Below are positions 33,716 through 41,995 of a DNA stretch of 64,000 nucleotides, piece after piece. Source of the stretch: an uncultured Prevotellaceae bacterium (GTDB lineage Bacteria; Bacteroidota; Bacteroidia; Bacteroidales; UBA3663). The notes beneath the pieces were generated by a model, which did no database searches, had not been told where the DNA came from, and saw only the letters and a program-made list of their open reading frames with translations. A program made the position numbers and the translations under genes. The stretch lies in NCBI GenBank assembly GCA_900319235.1, contig ONNR01000006.1:96643-160642 (forward strand), written 5' to 3'. The number at the start of each line of letters is the position of its first letter. The stretch's first letter is position 1.

Positions 33716-34765
33716 ATGAGAAAGACAGCACTCGCATTATCCATCCTATTCTACACATTCATTGCGTTTCACGTCCTTGCAGACCCACTTCCCACACGCA
33801 AGGCGCTGCTTGTCGGCATAGGCGACTATCCGAAAGGAAGCGGATGGAACAAAATAGCCTCCGCAAATGACATCAAAAGACTCCAGGGCACCCTGGCCCC
33901 GACATTCCGAACAAAATGCCTGGTAGATAAACAGGCCACATACGCCGGCATAACGAGGGCGCTGGATAACCTGTGCAGAGATGTAAGGGCCGGGGATACC
34001 GTGCTCGTGCATTTCTCATGCCACGGCCAGCAGATGTTCACAAATAAGCCGGATGAGCCGGATCGCCTGGACGAGGCACTCATCCCATATGACGCTTTCG
34101 CCAGGAAGAACGATGCATACCACGGGGAAAAACACCTGATCGACGACGAGCTGGGAGAGAAGATGGAGGCCATCAGGAAGAGGCTCGGAGACTACGGTCT
34201 TCTCATCGTCTCCCTGGATGCATGCCACAGCGGCAATTCCATCAAAGGCGGTGACAACCCGCCGGACAGCCTCTGCCGTGGTATTAACGACATCTTCGGT
34301 GTAACTTACCCGAGTGACGTCGCAGACAGCCTGGAATGTATACGATATGCCCGCGACACAACGGAACTGTCTGGCGGGACACCTACTGTATACATAAGCG
34401 CATGCGGATCAACGGAAAAGAACTACGAGTTCCGCCTTGACGACGGCACCAGAGTAGGATCACTCAGTCTCTCACTGGACGAAGCCTTCAGGGAAACGGG
34501 GTTGACGGATCTGACGTCATTGCTTGACGGTATCCATGCCAAGATGGAAAGGTACGGTCATAGGCAGACCCCGCAGTTCAAGAGCTCCTTTGGATATGTT
34601 ACACCAAAGGAGCAGGATACCGTTCCGCCTGATGACGAGGAAAACGAAGCCGAAGAAGATGAGGGGGAAGAGACCGGAATTTCCGAAAAGATACTGATAC
34701 TGGCAGCCACAGTAGTGGTACTGCTGCTTGTCCTTGTAGCATATGGCCGAAGAAAGAAACAATAA
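33716..34765 (+). CDS. Exported, membrane-anchored caspase-family protease, 349 aa
   Basis: Starts at the ATG at 33716 with a signal peptide ending FHVLAD. A peptidase C14 (caspase p20-like) domain follows: ALLVGIGDYP, catalytic His103 in VHFSCHG and Cys170 in LDACHSG. After an acidic linker (~300-320, Asp/Glu-rich), a C-terminal transmembrane helix (ILILAATVVVLLLVLVAY) ends with RRKK. So the protease domain should lie in the periplasm, tied to the inner membrane. Bacterial caspases in defence mostly act in the cytoplasm, which makes this placement unusual. It overlaps the next gene by 23 bases and belongs to the sigma-factor operon. Confidence 0.92.
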   Translation: MRKTALALSILFYTFIAFHVLADPLPTRKALLVGIGDYPKGSGWNKIASANDIKRLQGTLAPTFRTKCLVDKQATYAGITRALDNLCRDVRAGDTVLVHFSCHGQQMFTNKPDEPDRLDEALIPYDAFARKNDAYHGEKHLIDDELGEKMEAIRKRLGDYGLLIVSLDACHSGNSIKGGDNPPDSLCRGINDIFGVTYPSDVADSLECIRYARDTTELSGGTPTVYISACGSTEKNYEFRLDDGTRVGSLSLSLDEAFRETGLTDLTSLLDGIHAKMERYGHRQTPQFKSSFGYVTPKEQDTVPPDDEENEAEEDEGEETGISEKILILAATVVVLLLVLVAYGRRKKQ

Positions 34766-35762
34766 ACCGGGAAAGGTATTCACCCTGCTCCTCTTCCTGC
34801 TCTTCTATTCCATCACCATCTCATGGCTGGCTATTCTCTCGCAGGGATATATATGGGGTATGGATTCCCTTACAAATAGCCTGGTCCCCCACTCCAAGAT
34901 CATCTATTCCGTCTTCATTCTCCTTTTCATCCTGTACGCCTATAAGACAATCATCGGTGCCATGAAACTGGCCCCCTGGTCTGTGCATGCCCTCAGGATA
35001 TCAGCCATTGTCTTCTTTCTTCTTCTGCTGCAGTCCCCCCTCCGAAACCAGAGCGCACCTAACGCAGTATGGGCATTCGGCATCCAAATCCTTCTCATCA
35101 TCCTTCTTCCATATACCTTCCTTTCCCGCGGCCTGAAGTCAAGGATCCCTTCCAGAAGATTGGGAAGGATGGGGTGGATGGGGTTGCTCCTGCTCGCAGC
35201 TGCGTTCATGCCGTTGATCTGGCACATGATCAACCAGGCAATGATAATGCGGAGATCCATGCCGGTCAGCGTTGAGGAGCTGCAACTGAAAGACGGGGAA
35301 CAGTCCGACGGACTCGCCGTCTTCCGACTGAACAAGGGTTGGGAGATAGACAGCATCGCCGTCCTTGCCAAAGGGAATCGCAGGCTGCTGCTCTCCAACG
35401 GAACGAGAATAGGCTCCATAGTCACCACTGAGGTGCAGTCAGGATATTCATTGCCAAGGAAGGCCTTCCAAAGGATGATAGCCAGGGACATGAAGAACGA
35501 AAAGGGATACATCAGGCAAAAGATGACATACTCCCTCGACACGATCATCAACGGCAGTCCTTTATGCATGGGGATCTATTCCCTCAGAAAGGACACCATA
35601 CTGCGAAAGGCTGCATTTGCTGCACTTTTCTCCAAGGACAGCAACAAGGTCCTGTTCCTCTCCCAACCGGGCAAAGACACAGCCCTCTCCGTCGGGAAGA
35701 AGGAGATACTGGAATTCATGGAAACGGTGTCCTTCGACACGGAAGCCCTGCTAGCCCCATAG
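34743..35762 (+). CDS. Polytopic membrane protein, 339 aa
   Basis: Four transmembrane helices are visible (~12-32, ~55-72, ~85-103 with ~110-127, and ~143-163), followed by a ~170-residue soluble C-terminal domain with a beta-rich look (VFRLNKGWEIDSIAVL, then GTRIGSI). I do not recognise the family. It overlaps the caspase gene by 23 bases and is the last gene of the sigma-led operon. Its stop lies inside the convergent small gene 35751-35969. A role as membrane partner of the caspase is possible by position only. Confidence 0.7.
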   Translation: MAEERNNKPGKVFTLLLFLLFYSITISWLAILSQGYIWGMDSLTNSLVPHSKIIYSVFILLFILYAYKTIIGAMKLAPWSVHALRISAIVFFLLLLQSPLRNQSAPNAVWAFGIQILLIILLPYTFLSRGLKSRIPSRRLGRMGWMGLLLLAAAFMPLIWHMINQAMIMRRSMPVSVEELQLKDGEQSDGLAVFRLNKGWEIDSIAVLAKGNRRLLLSNGTRIGSIVTTEVQSGYSLPRKAFQRMIARDMKNEKGYIRQKMTYSLDTIINGSPLCMGIYSLRKDTILRKAAFAALFSKDSNKVLFLSQPGKDTALSVGKKEILEFMETVSFDTEALLAP

Positions 35763-35969
35763 CAGGCTGTAGACAATGAAACAGAGGAGCAACAGGATCG
35801 CCAGTGTCCCCCAACGAGAAAGAAAGCCGAGGACAAGAAGAAGACTCCCGAAAAGGGACTCCTTGACCGATCCGTGCTTGACATGACGTGAGTACAAGGC
35901 CGCGAAGACGACCAGGCAGAGGATAATGACTGCAATATGCAGGACAATGTCAATGAGGTCAAGATTCAT
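35751..35969 (-). CDS. Small two-TM membrane protein, 72 aa
   Basis: Two hydrophobic helices (VLHIAVIILCLVVFAAL and a longer one near the C-terminus) joined by a short basic loop. It overlaps the 3' end of the convergent gene 34743-35762 by 12 bases, and its promoter overlaps the first codons of the divergent CHAT gene. A perfect TTTG-N20-TATCTTTG promoter predicts a transcript start at or next to its ATG, so the mRNA may be leaderless. Small size and position suggest a regulator or immunity-type membrane peptide, but this is open. Confidence 0.65.
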   Translation of the reverse strand: MNLDLIDIVLHIAVIILCLVVFAALYSRHVKHGSVKESLFGSLLLVLGFLSRWGTLAILLLLCFIVYSLLWG

Positions 35970-35973
35970 GGCG

Positions 35974-36005
35974 CAAAGATACGGCAAAAAATCGAGAAAT
36001 GCAAA
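35974..36005 (-). promoter_or_regulatory. Perfect promoter of the small membrane gene
   Basis: On the minus strand TTTG (36005-36002), a 20-base spacer and TATCTTTG (35981-35974). The predicted +1 falls within a few bases of the ATG at 35969. The -33 element lies inside the start of the CHAT gene at 35999. Confidence 0.82.
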
Positions 36006-38647
36006 TGAACCCGTTAAAAAATAACATTATCATCGGGAACCTGTACTACCTGTGTGTCCTTATAGTGTGGGTCGGCATAGCCGTCATCGGCTTGTTCGCC
36101 CTGCTGGCAGGCGTCCTCTTCCTATGTGAAAAGCTCTTTCCTGAACGGATGCATGCATACAACTACACGCTATCGGCAAAGACATTCGACGAGCTGAAGG
36201 CAGGACATCACTACCATGCAGCCATCAACTTCATGGAATACAAGCAGGAAAGACTCCTCAACGATGACCCCATGGCATTAAACTACATGCAGGAACTGTG
36301 TGACTGCTACATGAGAGTCGGCGACTACAGCAAGGCAGAAAAGAAACTGCTCGAGCTATACAATGACCCGCTCAGCGTCAGCAAGGCCCTCAGGGAGGAA
36401 TATGACGAGAATAATGAGTTGCACAGGCAGTTCTTCGAGGGAAGCCGATGGTCCTATGCTCAGGAGCTGTTCAAGGTATATGATCTCATGGGAAGCAGAG
36501 AAGGCATGCTGAAGGCATACAGGATGATGGAGGAGACAGACTCCGCCACCCTGCATGTAATGGAAATCATGAAAGAGAATGGCGAAAATGAAGACCTGAT
36601 GGAAAGGGGTGCATCTGCGACACGCATGCTGATGTCCTTCTATAGGCAAGAAGCAATGTACTACGACAATCCCGATCAAGCCATAGATAGTCTCAGGAAC
36701 CTGCTGGAGAAGAATCCTGAGACGCAATATGGCGCCGCGACACGGTACAGGATCAAGCTTATCGGATGGATGCTGGAACAGGACCGCCTGTTCGAAGCAT
36801 ACGGAGAACTCGCACGTACAGTGGATGCCGTCGAATCGATCCAGGAAAGGGGTAAGTACGAGTACTTCGGGGAGCTCATCGACCACTGCCTGCAGGTCGG
36901 TGACTATGACACGGGCAAAAGGCTGCTCAAGGAATACTGGCACCACGTAAGGGACCAGTACGGGCCGCAGGACATGGAATACATACGTACTCAGATACGT
37001 GAGCTGAAAATACACGAGAAAGAGGGCAGATGGGACGATATAGAGTCTGCGATTACCGACATCTGCCGCAACCTCCGGCCACAGATAGAAAAGAACTTCA
37101 TCGGAATGAGCGAGGAACAGCGGGAATTCTTCGCGAAACAGGTCGATGTGCCGTTCTCCTATGCAGTAAAGGTTCTTCAACAGCATCCGACACCGACACT
37201 TGCAGCCCTCTGCCTCGACAACCAGGTGTTCCGCAAAGGCCTGCTGCTGCGCTCCTCACAGGTGCTGAGGAATACAATAGCTAGATCGGGAGACCCAGGG
37301 CTTGTAGCCAGCTATGACTCTCTTGTCAAACTGAAACAGGAGCTCCGCGACCGAGAATATCTCCCAATGGACCCCCGAAACTCATTGCGCAAGAGAGAAC
37401 TGAAGCAGGTGATCGATGAACTGGACAAGAGCATAGCCCTGGGATGCACGGAATATGCCACACTCAGCGACACCCACAGCCTCGACCATAGGGACATACA
37501 GCGCTTCCTCAACGAGGACGAGCTGCTTCTCGAACTGGTGGATGCAGGAGGATCCGCCGACAGGACACTGTTCGCCATCCTGATGGGCAGCCAGGGATCA
37601 CCAGAATACATCCCATTATGCCGGCTATCAGACATCTCATGGATGCTACGGAGGACAGATGTGGATGCAATATACAGCGACAGGAACCTCACATCGGCCT
37701 TATGGGGCAAAATCGAAGGAAGGATAAGGGAAGGAGGGCACGTCAGAAGGATCTACTATTCTCCCTCGGGACTGTTCTGCCAGCTCGCGCTGCATGCGCT
37801 GCCATTCGGCAGCAGGACACTTGGCGACAGGTACAGCTTCCACCAGCTGTCCAACTGCCAGAACCTCGCCAGCCTGAAGGAACACAAGGCAAATCCAGCC
37901 GGAGGCATCACAGTGTCGCTATGGGGCGGCATCACCTACTCCCTTCCTGCGGATACTGTCGGAAGAGAAGGGACGACGACAAGAGGCATCCTCAGAGGCG
38001 ACTCGCTCGTATATCTGCCGAGCTCGAACAACGAGGTGAAGGCCATAGCCCGGCTCCTCGGGGAAAACGGCTGCAAAGTCGGCCTCTACCAAAGGGAACA
38101 GGCCACGGAACGGTCGTTCAAGGACCACAGCGGCGGCGACGACATCATCCTCCACGTCTCCACCCACGGGTTCTTCAAGGAAGACACCGACCACGGGAAG
38201 GACGGGATGCCCATGTACAACAGCGGACTGTTCTTCGCCGGAGCCAACGACTTCTGGATGAATGACAGCATACAGACCGACATGGACAAGGAGGACGGCA
38301 TCCTGAGAGCCATGGAGATACAGGACATGAACCTCATCAACTGCCGACTCGCGATACTGTCCGCCTGCGACACCGGCCTGGGATATGTGGACACAGACGA
38401 GGGTGTGTACGGCCTGCAGAGGGCCTTCAAGCTTGCTGGCGTGGAGAAGGTCATGATGAGTCTCTGGCCCGTCAGCGACTACCATACATCCCTATTGATG
38501 CAGCTCTTCTACAAGAACATCTTCAATTGCGGGATGGACTACGAGAAGGCATACGAAAAGACTCTCACAGACATAAGGACAGACGTGACGCTAAGCAGCC
38601 AGTTCGACAAGGTGTCCCATTGGGGAGGCTTCGTGCTGCTGGACTGA
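35999..38647 (+). CDS. Membrane-anchored TPR-CHAT protease, 882 aa
   Basis: Begins with ATG CAA ATG, so 35999 or 36005 may be used. A single N-terminal membrane helix (~20-45) is not followed by a signal-peptidase site, so the protein should stay anchored in the inner membrane. TPR-like helices follow (~60-500), then a CHAT domain with His in VSTHGFF, Cys in LSACDTGLGY and SLWPVSD, ending WGGF. It differs from the four exported CHAT proteins by its anchor and by having Ser-Asp instead of Asp-Asp after SLWPV. It has a strong terminator behind and no clear housekeeping promoter in front on this strand. Confidence 0.93.
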   Translation: MQMNPLKNNIIIGNLYYLCVLIVWVGIAVIGLFALLAGVLFLCEKLFPERMHAYNYTLSAKTFDELKAGHHYHAAINFMEYKQERLLNDDPMALNYMQELCDCYMRVGDYSKAEKKLLELYNDPLSVSKALREEYDENNELHRQFFEGSRWSYAQELFKVYDLMGSREGMLKAYRMMEETDSATLHVMEIMKENGENEDLMERGASATRMLMSFYRQEAMYYDNPDQAIDSLRNLLEKNPETQYGAATRYRIKLIGWMLEQDRLFEAYGELARTVDAVESIQERGKYEYFGELIDHCLQVGDYDTGKRLLKEYWHHVRDQYGPQDMEYIRTQIRELKIHEKEGRWDDIESAITDICRNLRPQIEKNFIGMSEEQREFFAKQVDVPFSYAVKVLQQHPTPTLAALCLDNQVFRKGLLLRSSQVLRNTIARSGDPGLVASYDSLVKLKQELRDREYLPMDPRNSLRKRELKQVIDELDKSIALGCTEYATLSDTHSLDHRDIQRFLNEDELLLELVDAGGSADRTLFAILMGSQGSPEYIPLCRLSDISWMLRRTDVDAIYSDRNLTSALWGKIEGRIREGGHVRRIYYSPSGLFCQLALHALPFGSRTLGDRYSFHQLSNCQNLASLKEHKANPAGGITVSLWGGITYSLPADTVGREGTTTRGILRGDSLVYLPSSNNEVKAIARLLGENGCKVGLYQREQATERSFKDHSGGDDIILHVSTHGFFKEDTDHGKDGMPMYNSGLFFAGANDFWMNDSIQTDMDKEDGILRAMEIQDMNLINCRLAILSACDTGLGYVDTDEGVYGLQRAFKLAGVEKVMMSLWPVSDYHTSLLMQLFYKNIFNCGMDYEKAYEKTLTDIRTDVTLSSQFDKVSHWGGFVLLD

Positions 38648-38660
38648 CACATAACGAGAA

Positions 38661-38704
38661 ACAAGACGAGAGAGACGGCCGAATGGTCGCCTCTCTCGTC
38701 TTGT
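38661..38704. terminator. Bidirectional terminator
   Basis: ACAAGACGAGAGAG and CTCTCTCGTCTTGT form a perfect 14-bp stem between the convergent genes ending at 38647 and 38724. T and A runs are short on both sides. Confidence 0.78.
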
Positions 38705-38723
38705 CATGTAATGGTCATGTCAT

Positions 38724-39200
38724 CTACCCCTTCTCCCGGCTCTTCTTCCTGATCCAGGATCTGGCCAACAGATAGTCCTCTTCAGTCAGCATGTTCCATC
38801 GCTTCTTGCCGAAGCGGACGAGCAGGAAGTTGTGCCACCAGCTTCCATCCAGGTCCTTGGGGCCGTGCATCCACGGAATGGGGTTCCGACAGAACGCCAT
38901 ATTGTCATCAAGGGTATCCTTCATGCCGATGGGGTTGTATTCGGAAGAGTTTTTGAACTGCTCGAAGCAGCGGTATGCCGACTCATAGCGCTGCGCCTCC
39001 ATGTAAGCACACCCCAAGCGCAAGAGATAGTTCGTCCCGGCCCTGGCCCGGGGATTGTTCAGCATGCATTCCACGAAAGACTCATACTCGCTCTGCTGTG
39101 CTCGGAAATTCAAGAAGGAACGCACCCAAAGAACGGCGATGATAACGATGGCAATTACTAACATATCGGAATCTAGTTTTGAGATGCAATCCATCAACAA
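38724..39200 (-). CDS. TM-anchored helical hypothetical protein, 158 aa
   Basis: A membrane helix near residues 13-29 is followed by a helical region with a TPR-like pair (RLGCAYMEAQRYESAYRCFEQF) and a C-terminal part rich in Trp and Arg (GSWWHNFLL ... RSWIRKKSREKG). The fold looks like an anchor plus one TPR. A consensus promoter at 39238-39269 precedes it by ~35 bases, which supports the ATG at 39200. It is convergent to the membrane CHAT gene and may act with it. Family not recognised. Confidence 0.68.
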   Translation of the reverse strand: MLMDCISKLDSDMLVIAIVIIAVLWVRSFLNFRAQQSEYESFVECMLNNPRARAGTNYLLRLGCAYMEAQRYESAYRCFEQFKNSSEYNPIGMKDTLDDNMAFCRNPIPWMHGPKDLDGSWWHNFLLVRFGKKRWNMLTEEDYLLARSWIRKKSREKG

Positions 39201-39237
39201 AATGACTATTACATCTGTTTTTGCTCAAATGCGGTTC

Positions 39238-39269
39238 CAAAGATAAACATTTTTTCCAAACAAAGCAAG
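39238..39269 (-). promoter_or_regulatory. Promoter of the 158-aa gene
   Basis: On the minus strand CTTG (39269-39266), a 20-base spacer and TATCTTTG (39245-39238). The stretch 39270-39630 that follows has no coding character on either strand. Confidence 0.7.
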
Positions 39270-39632
39270 AAAAAACATCAAAAAATGGAATCGAAACACT
39301 CACGCTGTTAAGTCAACCGATTGCACAATTGCAAAAAAGGCCTGGCATATTCCGGAATCAGACACAGATGGATGATAGAACCAAGAGTCACATCCCTTTC
39401 TTGCAGATCATCCAAAAAGGCAAGAGACGATGGCGGAATTAAATGCGATGTACACACATATGACCAGACATCCATTACGGCCATAATGCGGGAAGCGGTA
39501 CGCAGAAAGAATAACATACACTCAATTGGAGTACAATCACGCCAATTTTAGAAATGGTGAAGAAGAAGATCTGCATATTCCATGTCATTTTATAGTATTT
39601 TTGAACTTTTGCCACAAATAATCGTACATATT

Positions 39633-39664
39633 TTTGGATGTCTCGAAATTATGGCTTATCTTTG
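39633..39664 (+). promoter_or_regulatory. Perfect housekeeping promoter
   Basis: TTTG at 39633-39636, a 20-base spacer and TATCTTTG at 39657-39664. It predicts a ~138-nt leader before the gene at 39809; no riboswitch is recognised in that leader. Confidence 0.8.
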
Positions 39665-39808
39665 CCGGTGGTATATCTCCATGCAAAGGCCACGTGGCGC
39701 AAATGGAAAGATTAAACCCATCTCGATTTCCGCCCCTTCATCATCAAGTGGCAGAAACGGTTTCAGGAACAATGCAGCAACAATAACGAATTCAAATACT
39801 ATTAAATC

Positions 39809-40204
39809 ATGGAAGTGTCTACAATTCTCATTTGTACATTCATCGTGCTCGTAGGGCTCCAGCTATGTCTTTTCGAAGCACCCAACGGGCAATTCGAGGC
39901 CGATCTGGTGGAATCATTCTGGACTGACAATCCATTCCTGAAACTTTTCTATGGATTATGCAGTCTTCTGGGTGTCATCTTTGTGTTGGGATTCATGGGG
40001 TACCTGATTTTCAAGGTACACTGGTGGTACATCGGTGTCTATACCGTCGGACTGTTATTGGCAAAATTAGCAGCCATTATACTCAAAATTATGCTTATGC
40101 CGGTTTATAAATTGGCCAACAGCATGTACCGCGAAGTTGTAGTTCAAAGAGTCGTGGGAATGATCATCATCATTGCCGGCATGGTATTATACCGTGTTAT
40201 TTAG
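39809..40204 (+). CDS. Small polytopic membrane protein, 131 aa
   Basis: Three to four hydrophobic helices (ILICTFIVLVGLQLCLF; LGVIFVLGFMGYLIF; YTVGLLLAKLAAIILKIML; VGMIIIIAGMVLY). Between the first two is a short polar loop containing PNGQFEADLVESFW. Family not recognised. It stands alone between its promoter at 39633 and a terminator at 40264. It is in the membrane-rich right part of the cluster, but no contact with neighbours is shown by the sequence. Confidence 0.7.
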   Translation: MEVSTILICTFIVLVGLQLCLFEAPNGQFEADLVESFWTDNPFLKLFYGLCSLLGVIFVLGFMGYLIFKVHWWYIGVYTVGLLLAKLAAIILKIMLMPVYKLANSMYREVVVQRVVGMIIIIAGMVLYRVI

Positions 40205-40263
40205 GTAAACCGGGCACGGACATCCGATGCCCTTGAAAACGTGATCATCTATACCAATACAAG

Positions 40264-40308
40264 GAGGGTGAGTCTTGAGCCGAATCCATCGTCTTTAGAC
40301 TCACCCTC
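40264..40308 (+). terminator. Intrinsic terminator
   Basis: GAGGGTGAGTCT and AGACTCACCCTC form a 12-bp stem followed by TTCCTG. The rest of the 630-base gap to 40836 is AT-rich and non-coding, with the CATGA repeats at 40574-40603. Confidence 0.72.
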
Positions 40309-40573
40309 TTCCTGCAATTCAGGAAATAATCTGACGAATCCAGGAAATCCGGGGTTGGACAAAGAGTAATATCTGTAACTCCAATAATATGGTTGTTACC
40401 ATTATTACACAAAATAATAATCTGATAATACCATAAATACAATTTACATGAATCAAGACAAACACTTTGTTTTTCACATTTTCTATCCGAGATAAGGATA
40501 GTAAAATAATTATTCACAATACTATATTACATCAATTACTGCTCTAAAGGTATCGATCAGCCCTTATCTAAAA

Positions 40574-40603
40574 CATGACATGACTTGGCATGACATGACA
40601 TGA
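40574..40603. repeat. Short CATGA tandem repeats
   Basis: CATGA occurs twice at 40574-40583 and three times at 40589-40603, followed by related ACATG/TCATG words. It may be a slippage tract or a binding site array before the phosphoribosyltransferase-SLOG pair. Confidence 0.6.
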
Positions 40604-40835
40604 CACGGTCATGCCAGTTTCTATTCGTGGAGCTCATCTATTCATTTTACTCGGCAAAGTTAGAACTGACTGCAAATGCCAAATATGTCCTCGAAAATCT
40701 AAGTCCTGCCGACTGACATTTTCGGTCCATGTTTGGCGAATTGCCGTCTTCTGTTCCTTCTGGGCCTCGATAAAATGAATATTAACGAGATCCACGAATT
40801 CAGGAAACTGAAGGAAGGGAAAAAATAAAAGAGAC

Positions 40836-41411
40836 ATGAGAGCAATCTATGACGAGAAGTGGGGAGACCGGTTTTTGGTTCATTTCTTCGACTATGTCCC
40901 ATCCCGATTCAAGAACGTCAGCCTTCCGCTCGAGAGCGCAAGGACCGCCATTTGGGACTTCAAGGACGGCAAGCATCAGAGCGGAGTGGCACTTCATACC
41001 GCAAAGCTGATTAAATCCATCTTCGGCACCAAGGAGGCCAAGGACATCACCTTCATCTGCATTCCGGCATCATCCCCCGAGAAGAATGAAATCCGATACA
41101 AGGAGTTTTCAAAACTCGTTTGCGCGATGAGCGGAGCCACCAATGCCTATTACCATATCACTGTCACGGGTGATAGGATTGCAGTCCATGAGCAAGGCCG
41201 TTCAAAGAGAATCACATCTGAACAAGTCATCGAATTTGACGAGGAGTTCTTCCAAGGACGCAAATGCCTTCTTTTCGATGATGTCGTAACAAGCGGACGT
41301 TCACTCGCAACCTTCACCACAAAACTCGAGTCCATGGGTGCTGAAGTAGTAGGCGCCTTCTGCATGGGCAAGACATTGACTTCACCAAACCACCCTACCA
41401 ATGAAAACTGA
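40836..41411 (+). CDS. Phosphoribosyltransferase, 191 aa
   Basis: A type I phosphoribosyltransferase with PRPP loop CLLFDDVVTSGRS near residue 150. It keeps the general layout of the two enzymes at 7201-8422 (WDFKDGKH near the N-terminus, FICIPAS in the middle) but is more distant from them than they are from each other. Its last 11 bases overlap the following SLOG gene, so the two are coupled. This repeats, 33 kb away, the phosphoribosyltransferase plus SLOG pairing of the 7-10 kb operon. Substrate unknown. Confidence 0.86.
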   Translation: MRAIYDEKWGDRFLVHFFDYVPSRFKNVSLPLESARTAIWDFKDGKHQSGVALHTAKLIKSIFGTKEAKDITFICIPASSPEKNEIRYKEFSKLVCAMSGATNAYYHITVTGDRIAVHEQGRSKRITSEQVIEFDEEFFQGRKCLLFDDVVTSGRSLATFTTKLESMGAEVVGAFCMGKTLTSPNHPTNEN

Positions 41412-41901
41412 GAAGAATGAGCAGCAGACCCTCGGGAGGTCTGCTGCATTCAGTGGCCATCGCCACATCAGCCCCGATCGAGTCCCGACATTAATGAAAA
41501 ATCTCGATGCCACCATAGCACGTCTCTACGAAGAAGGTGTGACAACCTTCTATTGCGGCATGGCCATGGGTTTCGACTTGATGGCTGCAGAGTCAGTCTT
41601 GACCCTCAGGGCACTTCATCCGGAGGTCAAGCTGATAGCCGTCATCCCCTTCAAGGGACAGGACAAGTTCTATACCGATGAAGACAAGACTAGATATGCA
41701 CAAGCCTTAGCGTCAGCAGACGCCAAAGTCTTCATGAGCAAGTCATACTCCAAATCAAGTTATCTTTGCAGAAATATCTACATGCTGAAGAATGCAACCA
41801 CACTTGTGGCTTATCTGGACCCGAATAAAAAGGATGGCGGTACTGCCTTCACGTGCATCCATGCAATCGAATATGGAGTATCTGTGATAAACCTGTATTA
41901 A
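41401..41901 (+). CDS. SLOG-superfamily protein, DUF1273/YpsA-like, 166 aa
   Basis: Residues ~14-165 form a single SLOG Rossmann domain of the DUF1273/YpsA type: AAFSGHR at the start, YCGMAMGFDLMAAE as the glycine-rich binding loop, then a conserved SYSKSSYLCRNIYMLKNAT and GGTAFTCIHAIEYG at the end. Members bind nucleotide-type ligands; in conflict systems they are proposed as makers or sensors of signalling nucleotides. It overlaps the phosphoribosyltransferase gene by 11 bases. A 16-bp-stem terminator follows. Confidence 0.85.
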   Translation: MKTEKNEQQTLGRSAAFSGHRHISPDRVPTLMKNLDATIARLYEEGVTTFYCGMAMGFDLMAAESVLTLRALHPEVKLIAVIPFKGQDKFYTDEDKTRYAQALASADAKVFMSKSYSKSSYLCRNIYMLKNATTLVAYLDPNKKDGGTAFTCIHAIEYGVSVINLY

Positions 41902-41905
41902 CAGA

Positions 41906-41944
41906 GTAGGAGGTAAACGCCTTTTCCCGGCGTTTACCTCCTAC
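41906..41944. terminator. Bidirectional terminator with 16-bp stem
   Basis: GTAGGAGGTAAACGCC and GGCGTTTACCTCCTAC form a perfect 16-bp stem with a 7-base loop, between the stop at 41901 and the convergent gene ending at 41996. The arms contain GTTTACC, but no GCATAA follows at 21 bases, so it is not counted as a motif copy. Confidence 0.82.
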
Positions 41945-41995
41945 CAGTCTTCTTGAGTTATAACCGATTGATGAACCAAAGCCTCGATATTGCAT

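Noticed and set aside
41906..41944. Extra copy of the GTTTAC promoter motif
   Set aside because: GTTTACC is present in the stem, but no GCATAA follows at 21 bases, and the site is between convergent genes.
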